Assembly (NCBI GenBank): GCA_950295325.1
Contig: OX485806.1
Coordinates: forward strand, 51,953,169 to 52,017,168
Source: Polytrichum commune
Lineage: Eukaryota > Streptophyta > Polytrichopsida > Polytrichales > Polytrichaceae
DNA length: 64,000 bases
Direction of reading: 5' to 3'
Shown: one piece after another, positions 1 through 11,830 of the stretch
Layout of the letters: each line of letters opens with the position of its first letter
Position numbering within the stretch: position 1 is the first letter of the stretch
Translations under genes and position numbers: made by a program
The notes under the pieces: model-generated
The model's input: only the letters and a program-made list of their open reading frames with translations
Told to the model about the DNA's origin: nothing
Databases searched by the model: none

Positions 1-780
1 GAAAAACACTTGAGCATCCTTGTCCTCGGATTGGAAGTCGTTGCAAGCGATGGTCATGACGGGCTGGTAGGTTCCGTCGTACACGTGGCAGGCCATAGTG
101 GTTCATTTGGCAACGCGTTTGACATGGTCGGACATGATCCAAGCATGCTCAAGATCCCCGCCAGGTTGCATGCGCTTAAGCAAGATGACCCCACTACCAG
201 GGCCGACCTTAGACATCTTGAAAACAAAAACTTTGTCCGTCTTGTCACCCTAGCTTGGGAATTGATTCCGTTGGACATAGGCCCAGGTGCTGACACCTCT
301 AAGCTTGGCGATGCCATCCATAACCCCTAACCTATATAAGTATTTGAAAGTGGTAACCTTATTTCGGAGGTGGGGGGAATTCAACTCCTTGTAATGGTAA
401 AAAACGGGCTCAAGTTCTTCCAACGAAAGAAGTTGATGAGGATCACTATCATTGCGGAGGAGGCACTCACCCACAAGGTCCTTGCTAGCTTCAAGAACAA
501 TTTTGCTATGAGTGGCTTGGGGCGTTCACTCGACGTGCTCCTTGATTAAGCATTAATGCGCTTGCGGCTATCTCTGCAGTTGCCGACCTTGACGGGGTGC
601 CGATGGTTGCCCAGATGAATGCACGTACGCTGAGTGATGTCATTTCTGTGGACGTAGAAGATTTTGGCGTGGCATGGTGCAATGCTCGTGGGAGGCTCCT
701 TACAAATCCTGCACATTAGAGTGGAGCCCAAAGGCAAGGGACCACTTGTAAATGCATGGAAGTCCGGATTAACAGCCAAA
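1..780 (-). pseudogene. Fragment of MULE-type transposase gene (third copy)
   Basis: On the minus strand this stretch encodes pieces homologous to the two transposase genes at 12145-19486 and 30007-33670. Bases 779-546 carry the Cys/His cluster (CRICKEPP, then CHAKIFYV, then TCIHLGNHRHPV), and bases 474-250 carry the segment ending STWAYVQ that leads to the catalytic core. Further left, around 100-60, the first-strand motif with the candidate first catalytic Asp (ACHVYDG) can be read in another frame. An in-frame TGA replaces the Arg found after the second zinc-ligand block in the other copies, and several frame breaks follow. The fragment runs off the left edge of the window and is cut near 780, where LTR-like sequence begins. 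It is a decayed relic. Confidence 0.75.
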
Positions 781-814
781 CTGGACTTTAGAGGGGAAAT
801 AATTTGTTTTTTAA

Positions 815-1230
815 TTAGGTTAGGGAAATTTAGGGTAGCTTAACCGTATTAGGAAATAAATCTTTGTACATCCGTCCAACGCAATAATATGGTTAAAACG
901 GTCCTTTTAGCTGAGCCGACACCGTACCAAAAATACCATTTAATAACTGCCAGTTCTGGAACGGCTGGGATGATGACAGTTGTATGAGACTAAAACGGTT
1001 ACCACAAACGATTACCGCGAATGGTTATGGAGCCGAAATCGGGGAGAACGAAGGCACTTAAGGAAATCAGCCGTCCCCTTGAGCCATTTGCGCCATGCGG
1101 CATTGCCGAGAGAAAGAATGGTGAGGAATTTTTGTTGAATCATTAGCAGTTGGATTGATGAGATTTTTTTAGAGGCCAGATAGGGGTTGTTGCAATGCCA
1201 GAAGTTAGGGAGGACGATGATCTTGTCCCG
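815..1230 (+). repeat. LTR-like fragment related to the 14393 element
   Basis: No gene is visible. Short blocks resemble the left end of the element at 14393-18431 in the same order: an AGGAAATA/ACTTGTAC-like block, runs of AAAACGGT and AACGGTT, then GAATGGTGAG followed by AGCAGTTGGATTG. It is probably an old LTR of that family which cut the transposase fragment to its left. The similarity was judged by eye only. Confidence 0.45.
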
Positions 1231-2403
1231 AGTGAGCCCAAAATTGTGCCCACATGTCTTGTTCACCATTAAAATTTATTAAAACTTAGGATTTGTGTTG
1301 AGTGAGTAGTTAAAAATTGCAAGAGTTAGGTTTAGTTGAGTGTGTTAGGTGTTAGGTGGATTTAGTTAAGTCAAGTGCTAAACTCAAGTTATGAGAAGTG
1401 AAAAACTAAAAAGGATAGCGAAGTGGTTTAAATTAGGAGGGGTGAGATTAAGCTCAATTAATTTTAGGCTTGGAGTATTAGTTGTTTTAGGCTTAGGGTG
1501 TTGTTCGTTTAAGAAGGGGGGAGGTTAAATCCCTCCCGAAAGGGATTAGGCTCGGTTCAGAGCTCCAAGAGACGGTTGCTAGATTTTGGTGGTGGCGGAA
1601 GAACGAGGGAGTCTGCGGCAGAAGAGAGGGAAGGGACGTCCCTTGGCGTGGCAGCAGAATCGCTCTGGGAGGGCTCCTATGTTGCTAACCGGAAGAGAGA
1701 AGGCGAGGCAGGGGACGCTATAGATTAACCTGGCAGATGGAGGAACAGACTAGCAAGGAGGATGTTTGACGGTGAGAAACATGGGATTCAAAGGTGGCTT
1801 GAGGGCTGCATTCCAAAGAGGGATTCAGCTGGGCAGTTGGAAAAGCGCTCTCGCTTCCTAAGTAGGTAGCTCAAAACGAAGACAGGGCTGGAGGGCGGCA
1901 AGCTGAGAGAACAAAAATTAGGTGAGAGGCCGGCTATTTTTCTGGATCACCACTACATTGATCTGTTGTGCGGAAAAAGTTGCGAGTCTCCTTTGCCGTG
2001 GAAGAAGACGGCAAGGTTGCAGTAAGGGGCATGGTTCTGGTTCGTGAATTCGGAGTGGGAGAAGGGGCGTTGAAATGCTGGTGGGCTGCACCTACACTGA
2101 GGCTCATGAATCTGGGAATTCGGAGTAGTGATCAGAGTGGGATTCGGAAGCCCGAGGTCAATCAAGGAATTTGGGGAAGGAGGCTACTATTCGATTAGCC
2201 TGGTTGAAGTCCCGAGACTTGTTTTGCGATTCAGAGTTAAAGGCGGATATGTGAAATCCATTTTTTTAGTTAAGCGCAGGAGTAGAATGCGACCAGGGAG
2301 GATCATTTATCCCAGGTGCCGTTGGTGGGTTTAAGGCTTAACCTGGAGCGGTGGCCATTCCGCTTTTGAGCCAAGGGACCAACATAATAAGCTGCTAGTG
2401 AGA
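1231..2403 (+). repeat. 5' LTR of gypsy-1, first part
   Basis: It begins AGTGAGCCCAAAATTGTGCC, matching the start of the LTRs at 48746 and (reverse) 44095. It stops at the 9-bp target duplication of MULE copy 1 (2395-2403, CTAGTGAGA). The continuation is at 19940-20452. ORFs at 1953-2334 within it are not conserved. Confidence 0.75.
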
Positions 2404-2450
2404 GGGGAAAAACTATTTTGCGAGCGGTGAAAGGTGAGCGGTGAGCGGTA
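2404..2450 (+). repeat. Left terminal inverted repeat of MULE copy 1
   Basis: The sequence starts GGGGAAAAACTATTTTGCG and continues with repeated GAGCGGTGA units. Sixteen bases (CTATTTTGCGAGCGGT) are identical to the reverse complement of 19907-19922. The 9-bp target duplication lies immediately outside. Confidence 0.85.
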
Positions 2451-2749
2451 AGTTTTATAGAATATTGAACTTTTGTTAGGGTTTACATACCCTATGACCG
2501 CTAACTTTTGAAATATTTATATATTTTATTGACAAAAAGAACCTATATCCGTGGTGGAGGGAATTTTTTTGAATGGCAGTGCATGATAATAATGAAGCAC
2601 ATTACCGCTTACTATGGGATACTCAATGAATTCACAAACATTGGTCTATTTGAGCATATAATATTGTAGAAAATTTGGCGAAATACTATTCATCAAATGG
2701 GAACATATGCGGCATTGAGAAATGAATGGTAGTCAGTACAATGATTAAC

Positions 2750-4145
2750 TCAGCTCCCATCCGAGGAGTCTTCACGATCAGACTCTAGAGCTTCAATATC
2801 ACAGAACTCAATACATCTACATGGATAAGATTTAGGAATAATAGTACGATAAAATCCACTACCTCGTTCAATTGCAGTGTCATTTGCATAGGAAGGGAGA
2901 TCCCAAGTCTTTGGAGGATTTGGATAAAACGTAAGGTTACAAAAGAAAGGGCGGTGACTAGGATAGCTCATTGGTCCATATCTGCAAATTCCAAAAGCAC
3001 CATGGTTAGGGTTCCATATTAAATACAACGACGCTCAAAAGTAAAACAAATGTATGAGAAAATGTTCAACAAACTCACTTACTGAATCGAGACTTCTTCA
3101 CAATTCTCGGGACCACAACTACATCGCCCTCCAGGTCCTCACTACTTGGCGTTGCTCCAGAATTCACCTCAGGAGCAACACTCGAGCGAATCAAGGGTTT
3201 AAGTACGGCATGGAAAATGGCCTCATCAGCCTCTAATGCCACAATGTGACGCTCGACGTTGCGGGACGCATGGATGGAAGATCCTGCAATAACAAGAATG
3301 ACAATAAAATTAGTGTGATTTCTCTGGAAATAACAATAAATAGTTAAAGATGTGAGTTGGCAGATTGAATTAACATACCCGTAGCAGCAGTGCAGTCTAA
3401 AACAACATCTCCAGGGGAGGTAGAACTCTGAATTAACATTTGCATTAAAAGAGTAGACTTCTCTCTTAGACCTCGCCACGGCGTGGGTCCATTCATGAGC
3501 TGATCCTCACGAGAGACGAGGTTCTGTAGAATATCGTCTCTTGATACATCTACCCCGTGTCGGTCAAGAGCAGAAACAGGTTGAAATGAGAATTTGGAAG
3601 CAGGCTTGCCAGGCATGGTCCTCACCACCAATGTAATCCCGAAACGCATAGTCTACCATGGTCCAAAATTAATGAACTTGTCAACTGAGAACAATGAACC
3701 AAAAATATGAGAAAATCAATATGTAGCATTCGTGTCAAACAATGTTTTAAAATTGCACAAAAAACAAAGAGTAAATTAAATTAGAGAATTAACTTACAGT
3801 GACACCTTGATTAATCGGGGACGTCAGATGAAGGCAGTTCATACCCCACCACTCCTTCCGAACTTGAAAACCGAAACACTCACAATATCCAAGAATCATG
3901 GCTTTTGTAGTCATTCGAAAAGGGTGAAATAAAATGATGGCCCCGTCATCATGCAAATGGTTATCTGCAAAATCAAAGATTGGCTGAAGCCACTCGTCAG
4001 TTTCTTGATTCCAGGCAGGAATCGACGTTGGTGGGTTGGAGATCCCTGGAACGGGCAAGCCCTCTGGGATATCAGCAAATATCAAGTCCAAACAAGGTTG
4101 GACACCGGTAGTCCCCTTGTAGAATCGAATTTTGCTTTTGGAATG
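2750..4145 (-). pseudogene. Permuted (beta-class) DNA amino-methyltransferase, C-terminal four exons, MULE copy 1
   Basis: Four exons can be placed from splice signals and alignment to the copy at 39230-40710: 4145-3798, 3652-3379, 3283-3079 and 2981-2750. The order of motifs is that of beta-class N6-adenine/N4-cytosine methyltransferases. First comes the catalytic strand (DLIFADIPEGLPVPG, where DIPE stands at the DPPY position), then DDGAIILFHPF and GFQVRKEWWG. Next is a WRGLREKS block in the place of the usual HPTxKP, and then the SAM-binding motif GDVVLDCTAATG followed by RNVERHIVALEAD. An acidic tail ends DREDSSDGS. The reading is open across all four exons. N-terminal exons equivalent to 37072-38040 are not found upstream, where the tandem array begins, so the gene is probably 5'-truncated. 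Substrate and activity are inferred from the fold; the altered catalytic motif leaves them open. Confidence 0.72.
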
Positions 4146-6414
4146 CTGTTCAATAAACAAGCACACCTGGAAATTAGTACATCTCCACCAAAATATGGGC
4201 TTTCAAATGGACAAACATATCTAACCATATAACAAATTATCCTTATAACACATATATCTAACCTTATATGAGATTAAACTTACAACACACCTACCTAACC
4301 TTATATCATATTAATCTTATAAGACACCTATCTAACCTTATATCAGATTACCCTTATAACACACAAATCTAACCTTATATCAGATTAGCCATATATCAAG
4401 CCTATCTAACCTTACAGTTCAAACTAAATTTATATGAGATTAACCATAAAAGAAACCTATCTAACCTTATATCAGATTAACCTATTACCTCACAGTTCAG
4501 ATTAGCCTTATAGCAAGCATATCTAACCTTATATCAGATTACCCTTATATGAAGCCTATCTAACCTCATACCAGATTACCTTGATAATGTTCACTCAAAT
4601 CTAACCTAAGCTTATATCAGATTTCACTAACCTAAGCTTATATCAGATTTCACTAACTAAGCTTATATCATATTTAACTAACTAAGCTTATATCAGATTA
4701 TAACACAGAGTTATAACCTCATTTCAAATTACACCTATAACACACAGTTCTAACCTCAATTCAGATTACACTTATAACACACATTTCTAACCTCAAATCA
4801 GATTGACCTTATAACACACAAATCTAAAAGCATATCAGATTACCCTTATAAACCAAATATGTAAAATCACATCAGATTACACTTATAACACACATATCTA
4901 ACCTCATATTAGATTGACCTTATAACACACATATGTAACCTCACATCAGATTACACTTATAACAAACATATCCAACCTCACAACAGATTACACATAAAAC
5001 ACACATTTCTAACCTTATTTCAGAATGACCTTATAACACACATCTATAGAAATGTAGGTGGCAGAGTTTGAATACCAGAGAATCTGTCTCGGTACCGAGA
5101 CACTCAAACTCGGCCCTAACTAAGCTTATATCAGATTACCCTAACTAAGCTTATATCAGATAATCCTAATAACCAACATTGCAAATTAACCGTATATCAG
5201 ATTTACACATAAACACACACATTTCTAACCTTATATCAGATGACTTTATAACACACATATCTAGAAATGTAGGTTCCAGAAAATACCAGAAAATCTAATA
5301 CCAGAAAATTTGTCTCGGGACCGAGACACCTAAACTCGGCACTAACTAAGCTTATATCAAATTTAAGTAAGTAGGCTTATATCAAATTTAACTAATTAAG
5401 CTTATATCAGATTTCACTAACGAAGCTTATACCAGACTACCCTAACTAAGCTAATATCAGATGTCACTAAGTAAGCTTATATCAGATTACCCTAATACCC
5501 AACATTGCAAACTAACATGATATCAGATTACACTTATAACACACATATCTAACCTCACATCAGATTGACCTTATAACACACATATGTAACCTCACATCAT
5601 ATTACACTTATAACAAGCATATCCAACCTCACATTTGATTACACATAAAACACACATTTCTAACCTTATATCAGATGACTTTATAACACACATATCTAGA
5701 AAGGAAGGTCCCAGAAAATACCAAAAAATTTGTCTCGGGACCGAGACACCCAAACTCGGCACTAACTAAGCTTATATCAGATTTAAGTAACTAGGCTTAT
5801 ATCAAATTTAACTAATAGCCTTATATCATAGTAATAGTATATGAAGCCTATCTAAGCTTATATCATATTAGCCTATTACCTTACAGTTCAAACTAACTTT
5901 ATATGAGATTAACCATAAAATAAACCTATCTAACCTTATATCAGATTACCCTTATAACGCACAACCAACTAAGCTTATATCATATTATAACACGCAGATC
6001 TAACCTCATTTCAAATTACCCTTATAACGCACAACCAACTAAGCTTATATCAGATTATAACACGTAGATCTAACCTCATTTCATATTACACTTATAACAC
6101 AAATTTCTAACCTCATATCAGATTGACCCTACAACACATATATAACCTCACATCACATTACTAATGAAACATACATTTCTAACCTCATATCAGATTGCCC
6201 TTATAACCCAAATATCTAGAAATGCAGGTGGCAGAGTTTGAATACGAGAAAATCTGTCTCGGGGCCGAGACATTCAAACTCGGCACTACTAAGCTTATAA
6301 CAAATTGACCTTATAACACACATATCTAACCTTATATTAGATTACACTTATAACAAGCAAATGTAACCTCACATCAGATTGACCTTGTATCAAGCATATC
6401 TAAACCTCACATCA

Positions 6415-7712
6415 TATTACACTTATAACACACAAATCTAACCTCACAACAGCTTGACCTTGTATCAAGCATATCTAAACCTCACATCATATTACACTTA
6501 AAACATACAAATATAACCTCATATCAGATTGACCTTAATACAAGCATATCTAGACCTCAAATTTCACTAACTAAGCTTATCTCAGATTTCATTACCTAAG
6601 CTTATCTCAGATTTCACTAACCAAGCTTATACCAGACTACCCTAACTAAGCTTATATCAGATGTCACTAACTAAGCTTATCGCAGATTTCATTACCTAAG
6701 TTTATCTCAGATTTCACTAACCAAGCTTATACCGGACTACCCTAACTAAGCTTATATCAGATTTCACTAACTAAGCTTATATCAGATGTCACTAACTAAG
6801 CTTATATCAGATAACACTAACTAAGCTTATATCAGATTACCCTCACATCATATTACACTTATAACACACAAATCTAACCTCACAACAGCTTGACCTTGTA
6901 TCAAGCATATCTAAACCTCACATCATATTACACTTAAAACATACAAATATAACCTCATATCAGATTGACCTTAATACAAGCATATCTAGACCTCAAATTT
7001 CACTAACTAAGCTTATCTCAGATTTCATTACCTAAGCTTATCTCAGATTTCACTAACCAAGCTTATACCAGACTACCCTAACTAAGCTTATATCAGATGT
7101 CACTAACTAAGCTTATCGCAGATTTCATTACCTAAGTTTATCTCAGATTTCACTAACCAAGCTTATACCGGACTACCCTAACTAAGCTTATATCAGATTT
7201 CACTAACTAAGCTTATATCAGATGTCACTAATTAAGCTTATATCAGATAACACTAACTCAGCTTATATCAGATTACCCTCACATCATATTACACTTATAA
7301 CACACAAATCTAACCTCACAACAGCTTGACCTTGTATCAAGCATATCTAAACCTCACATCATATTACACTTAAAACATACAAATATAACCTCATATCAGA
7401 TTGACCTTAATACAAGCATATCTAGACCTCAAATTTCACTAACTAAGCTTATCTTAGATTTCATTACCTAAGCTTATCTCAGATTTCACTAACCAAGCTT
7501 ATACCAGACTACCTTAACTAAGCTTATATCAGATGTCAGTAACTAAGCTTATCGCAGATTTCATTACCTAAGCTTATCTCAGATTTCACTAACCAAGCTT
7601 ATACCGGACTACCCTAACTAAGCTTATATCAGATTTCACTAACTAAGCTTATATCAGATGTCACTAATTAAGCTTATATCAGATAACACTAACTAAACTT
7701 ATATCAGATTAC
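6415..7712. repeat. Three-copy higher-order repeat of 426-436 bp
   Basis: The units start at 6415, 6841 and 7277, each with CCTCACATCATATTACACTT; the next start at 7713 opens a different block. The units are nearly identical over their whole length, including a run of AAGCTTATCTCAGATTTCA modules, which points to recent segmental duplication inside the array. Confidence 0.85.
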
Positions 7713-8559
7713 CCTCACATCATATTACACTTATAACACACAAATTTAACCTCATATTGGATTGACCTTAATACAAGCATATCTAGAAATCACATCAGAA
7801 TGCACTTATAACACACATATCTAGCCTCATATCATAGTACACTTATAACAAGTATAGGTAGATATCAATAGCAACTATGATTGTAGGTAGTAGAGTTTGA
7901 ATACCAGAAAATGTGTCTCGGGACCGAGACACTCAAACTAGGCCCTGGAATTTCAGAAATTTCTAGGCTTATATGAAACTAGGCCGTAACTAAGCTTATA
8001 TGAAGTTACCTTATCTAAGCTTATATCAGACTCCCCTAACTAAGATTATATCAAATTGCATTAACTAAGCTTATCTCAAATTTCACTAACTAAGCTTATC
8101 CCAAATTTCACTAACTAAGCTTATCTTAGATTTCACTAACCAAGCTTATACCAGACTACCCTAACTAAGCTTATATTAGATGTCACTAACTAAGCTTATA
8201 TTAGATATCACTAACTAAGCTTATATCAGATTACCCTCACATCATATTACACTTATAACACACAAACCTAACCTCATATCGGATTGACCTTAATACAAGC
8301 ATATCTAGAAATCACATCAGAATGCACTTATAACACACATATCTAGCCTCATATCATAGTACACTTATAACAAGTATAGGTAGATATCAATAGCAACTAT
8401 GATTGTAGGTAGTAGAGTTTGAATACCAGAAAATGTGTCTCGGGACCGAGACACTCAAACTAGGCCCTGGAATTTCAGAACTACCTATCCTTACATTTAT
8501 ATCAGAGTACACTTACATCAGATTACACTTATAGCCCCAGAAGTCATAGTGAGGTGGTA

Positions 8560-9640
8560 GAGTTTGATAGTGTCAAATAGTGTCTCGGGACCGAGACACT
8601 AGAAATCAACTCTAAAATTCAATTTCAGACCTACCTATCCTTACAGTTACATCAGAGTACACACATATCATATTACACTTATAACCCATAAACTCAAAGT
8701 GAGGTGGAAAAGTTTGATAGTCTCAAATAGTGTCTCGGGACCGAGACACTAGAAATCAACTCTAAAATTCAATTTCAGAACTACCTATCCTTACACTTAT
8801 ATCAGAGTACACTTACATCAGATTACACTTAGAGCCCCAGAAGTCATAGTGAGGTGGTAGAGTTTGATAGTGTCAAATAGTGTCTCGGGACCGAGACACT
8901 AGAAATCAACTCTAAAATTCAATTTCAAACCTACCTATCCTTACAGTTACATCAGAGTGCACACATATCAAATTACACTTATAACCCATAAACTCAAAGT
9001 GAGGTGGAAGAATTTGATAGTCTCAAATAGTGTCTTGGGACCGAGACACAAGAAATCAACTCTAAAATTCAATTTCAGAACTACCTATCCTTACACTTAT
9101 ATCAGAGTACACTTAAATCAGATTACACTTATAGCCCCTAAAGCCATAGTGATGTGGTAGAGTTTGGTAGTCTCAAATAGTGTCTCGGGACCGAGACACT
9201 AGAAATCAACTCTAAAATTCAATTTCAAAACTACCTACCCTTACACTTATATCAGAGTACACTTACATTAGATTACACTTATAGCCCCTAAAGCCATAGT
9301 GATGTGGTAGAGTTTGGTAGTCTCAAATAGTGTCTCGGGACCGAGACACTAGAAATCAACTCTAAAATTCAATTTTAAACCTACCTATCCTTACACTTAC
9401 ATCTGATTACACTTATAGCCCCTAAAGCCATAGTGATGTGGTAGAGTGTGATAGTGTTAAATAGTGTCTCGGGACCGAGACACTACAAATCAACTCTAAA
9501 ATTCAATTTCAAACCTACCTATCCTTACAGTTATATCACAGTACACACATATCAGATTACAGTTATAACCCATAAACTCAAAGTGAGGTGGTAGAGTTTG
9601 ATAGTCTCAAATAGTGTCTCGGGACCGAGACTATAAAAAT
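8560..9640. repeat. ~150-bp tandem repeat, one palindrome per unit
   Basis: About eight units, each with ACCTATCCTTACA, a TCAGAGTACAC block, a GTGGTAGAGTTTGATAGT block, the TGTCTCGGGACCGAGACA palindrome and AAATCAACTCTAAAATTC. Spacing of the palindromes is 135-151 bp. Two alternating sub-types suggest a 300-bp dimer. This is the most regular part of the array. Confidence 0.85.
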
Positions 9641-11729
9641 CGGCAGTAATATTCAACTTCATAACTACCTTTCGTTACACTTTTATTGATTACACATATC
9701 ATAGTACACTTATAGCACACATATCTAATAGAAACAAACCCGAGAAAGTCATATTCATACCTAGTAACCACTGTCAACTCACAGTAGAGGTGGTTAGAGT
9801 TTGATATCAGATTGACCATACAAACACACAAATCTAACCTCATATCATATTACCCTTATATCGATCCTATCTAGTGTTATATCAGATTACCGTTATAACT
9901 CACAAATCTAGCCTCATTTCGGTTTACCCTTATATCAAACATATCTATACTCATTTCTAACCTTATATAATACACAAATCTAACCTCTTATCAGGTTACA
10001 CTTGTTACCCACATATCTAACCATAGATCAAAGTACCTTTATGACACCCATATTCAACCTCATATCATATTGACCTTATAACAAGCGAATATAACCTCAC
10101 ATCAGATAACAGATATAGCCCATATATCTAATCTCACATCAGATTACAGTGATATCACCCATATTCAACCCTAGTTCAGATAGACCTTACAACACAGATA
10201 TCTAACCTTAGATCAGATTACACTTCTAACAAACATTTCTAACATCATATCAAAGTACACTTATAACAAACATATCTAGATATCAATATCTACTATGATT
10301 GTAGGTAGTAGAGTTTGAATACCAAAAAATGTATCTCGGGACCGAGACACTCAAACTCGGCCCTGGAAAATCAGAAATTTCTAAACTTGCCTCATATTAC
10401 CCTAATACCCAAAATTGCAAACTAACCTCATATCAAATTGCACTTGTAACCCACATATCTAACCTCACATCAGTTTGACCTTAATACTAGCATATCTAGA
10501 CCTCACATCAGATTTCACCTATAACACAAATTTCTAACCTCATGTCTGATTACACTTGTATCAAACATATCTAGACCTCACATCAGATTTCACTTCAAAC
10601 ACACATGTGTAGTCTCATATCAAAGTACCCTTATACCAAGTAAATCTAGATTTCAATATCAAATATCATTGTAGGGTTTAGAGTTTGAATACCAAAAAAT
10701 GTGTCTCAGGACCGAGACACTCAAACTCGGCCCTGGAAAATCAGAAATTTCTAAACTTGCCTCATATTACCCTAATACCCAAAATTGCAAACTAACCTCA
10801 TATCAAATTGCACTTGTAACCCACATATCTAACCTCACATCAGTTTGACCTTAATACTAGCATATCTAGACCTCACATCAGATTTCACCTATAACACAAA
10901 TTTCTAACCTCATATCAGATTACACTTGTATCAAGCATATCTAGACCTCACATCAGATTTCACTTTGAACACACATATGTAGTCTCATATTAGGATACCT
11001 TTATACCCAGTATGTCTAGATTTCAATATCAAATATCATTGTAGGGTTTACAGTTTGAATACCAAAAAATGTGTCTCAGGACCGAGACACTCAAACTCGG
11101 CCCTGGAATTTCAGAATTTTCTAAGCTTAAATCAGATTACCCTTATACCCACAATTGCAAACTAACCTCATATCAGATTGCACTTGTAACCCACATATCT
11201 AACCTCACATCAGTTTGACCTTAATACTTGCATATCTAGACCTCACATCAGATTTCACCTATAACACAAATTTCTAACCTCGTATCAGATTACACTTGTA
11301 TCAAGCATATCTAGACCTCACATCAGATTTCACTTTGAACACACATATGAAGTCTCATATCAGAGTACCCTTATACCCAGTATATCTAGATTTCAATATC
11401 AAATATCATTGTAGGGTTTACAGTTTGAATACCAGAAAATGTGTCTCGGGACCGAGACACTCAAACTCGGCCCTGGAAAATCAGAAATTTCTAAGCTTAT
11501 TTGAATCTCGGCCCTAACAGAGCTTATATCAGGTTACCCAAACTAATCTTATATCAAACTACCCTAACTAACCTTATATCAGATTTAAATTACTTAGCTT
11601 ACATCAGATTACCCAAATACCCAACATAGCTAACTAACCCTGTGCTCATTATCTATGAAGTTGGCCTTATACAGTGTTAGCATTGGAAAGACCCCCTACC
11701 CTAAACCCAAAACCCCTTATCCTAAACCC

Positions 11730-11830
11730 TACTATCATGCTCTCCACATTATTCGTGGCGGCCGTCATTCTTATGGCCTTATTTGCTAATATATATTATA
11801 ACCAACAATGTTTAGAATGTATGTCTGTTC
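11730..11830 (+). promoter_or_regulatory. Conserved block upstream of the transposase gene
   Basis: About 85 bp (from CATGCTCTCCACATTATTCG to ATATATATTATAA) match the reverse complement of 34027-34110 in copy 2 at roughly nine bases in ten, although the flanking sequence has diverged. The block lies about 310-400 bp upstream of the transposase start in each copy, so it may be its promoter or 5' leader. It also encodes a short hydrophobic peptide (MLS-LFVAAVILM-LF) in both copies, but most differences change the amino acid, which favours a non-coding role. Confidence 0.5.

Larger units (their letters stand above)
5085..11460. repeat. Palindromic CTCGG/CCGAG cassettes, copy 1 series
   Basis: Cassettes lie near 5085, 5310, 5733, 6257, 7914, 8447, 8581, 8731, 8881, 9031, 9181, 9331, 9466, 9617, 10333, 10701, 11071 and 11441. 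The core is GTGTCTCGG, two variable bases (GA most often, also TA or GG), then CCGAGACAC. Early members are preceded by GAAATGTAGGTGGCAGA and followed by CTCAAACTCGGCCCT. The arms are kept much better than the surrounding AT-rich modules. The same cassette occurs in MULE copy 2 with CC in the centre. A protein-binding or methylation target is a plausible inference, not something the sequence proves. Confidence 0.8.
4240..11660. repeat. 7.4-kb tandem satellite array inside MULE copy 1
   Basis: No gene is visible. The array is built from short AT-rich modules such as CTAAGCTTATATCAGATT, TTATAACACACATATCTAACCT and CTCACATCAGATTACACTT. These are organised into larger blocks: ~430-bp units (6415-7712), ~520-bp units (7713-8480), ~150-bp units (8560-9640) and ~370-bp units (10330-11510). 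About 18 copies of a cassette containing TGTCTCGG-NN-CCGAGACA are spread through it. It occupies the interval between the divergent methyltransferase and transposase genes and probably replaced the 5' exons of the methyltransferase. Confidence 0.9.

Noticed and set aside
10-330. 106-codon reading on the plus strand at the left edge
   Set aside because: It is antisense to the transposase fragment, whose minus-strand reading is supported by homology.
5085-11460. Regularly spaced palindromes resembling a CRISPR array
   Set aside because: The intervals between palindromes are themselves repeats and not unique spacers, the setting is a plant transposon, and no cas gene is present.
11686-11735. 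CCCTAAACCC-like stretch suggesting a telomere or interstitial telomere
   Set aside because: Only two or three degenerate units (CCCTAAACCC, CCTAAACCCT) occur; too short and irregular.
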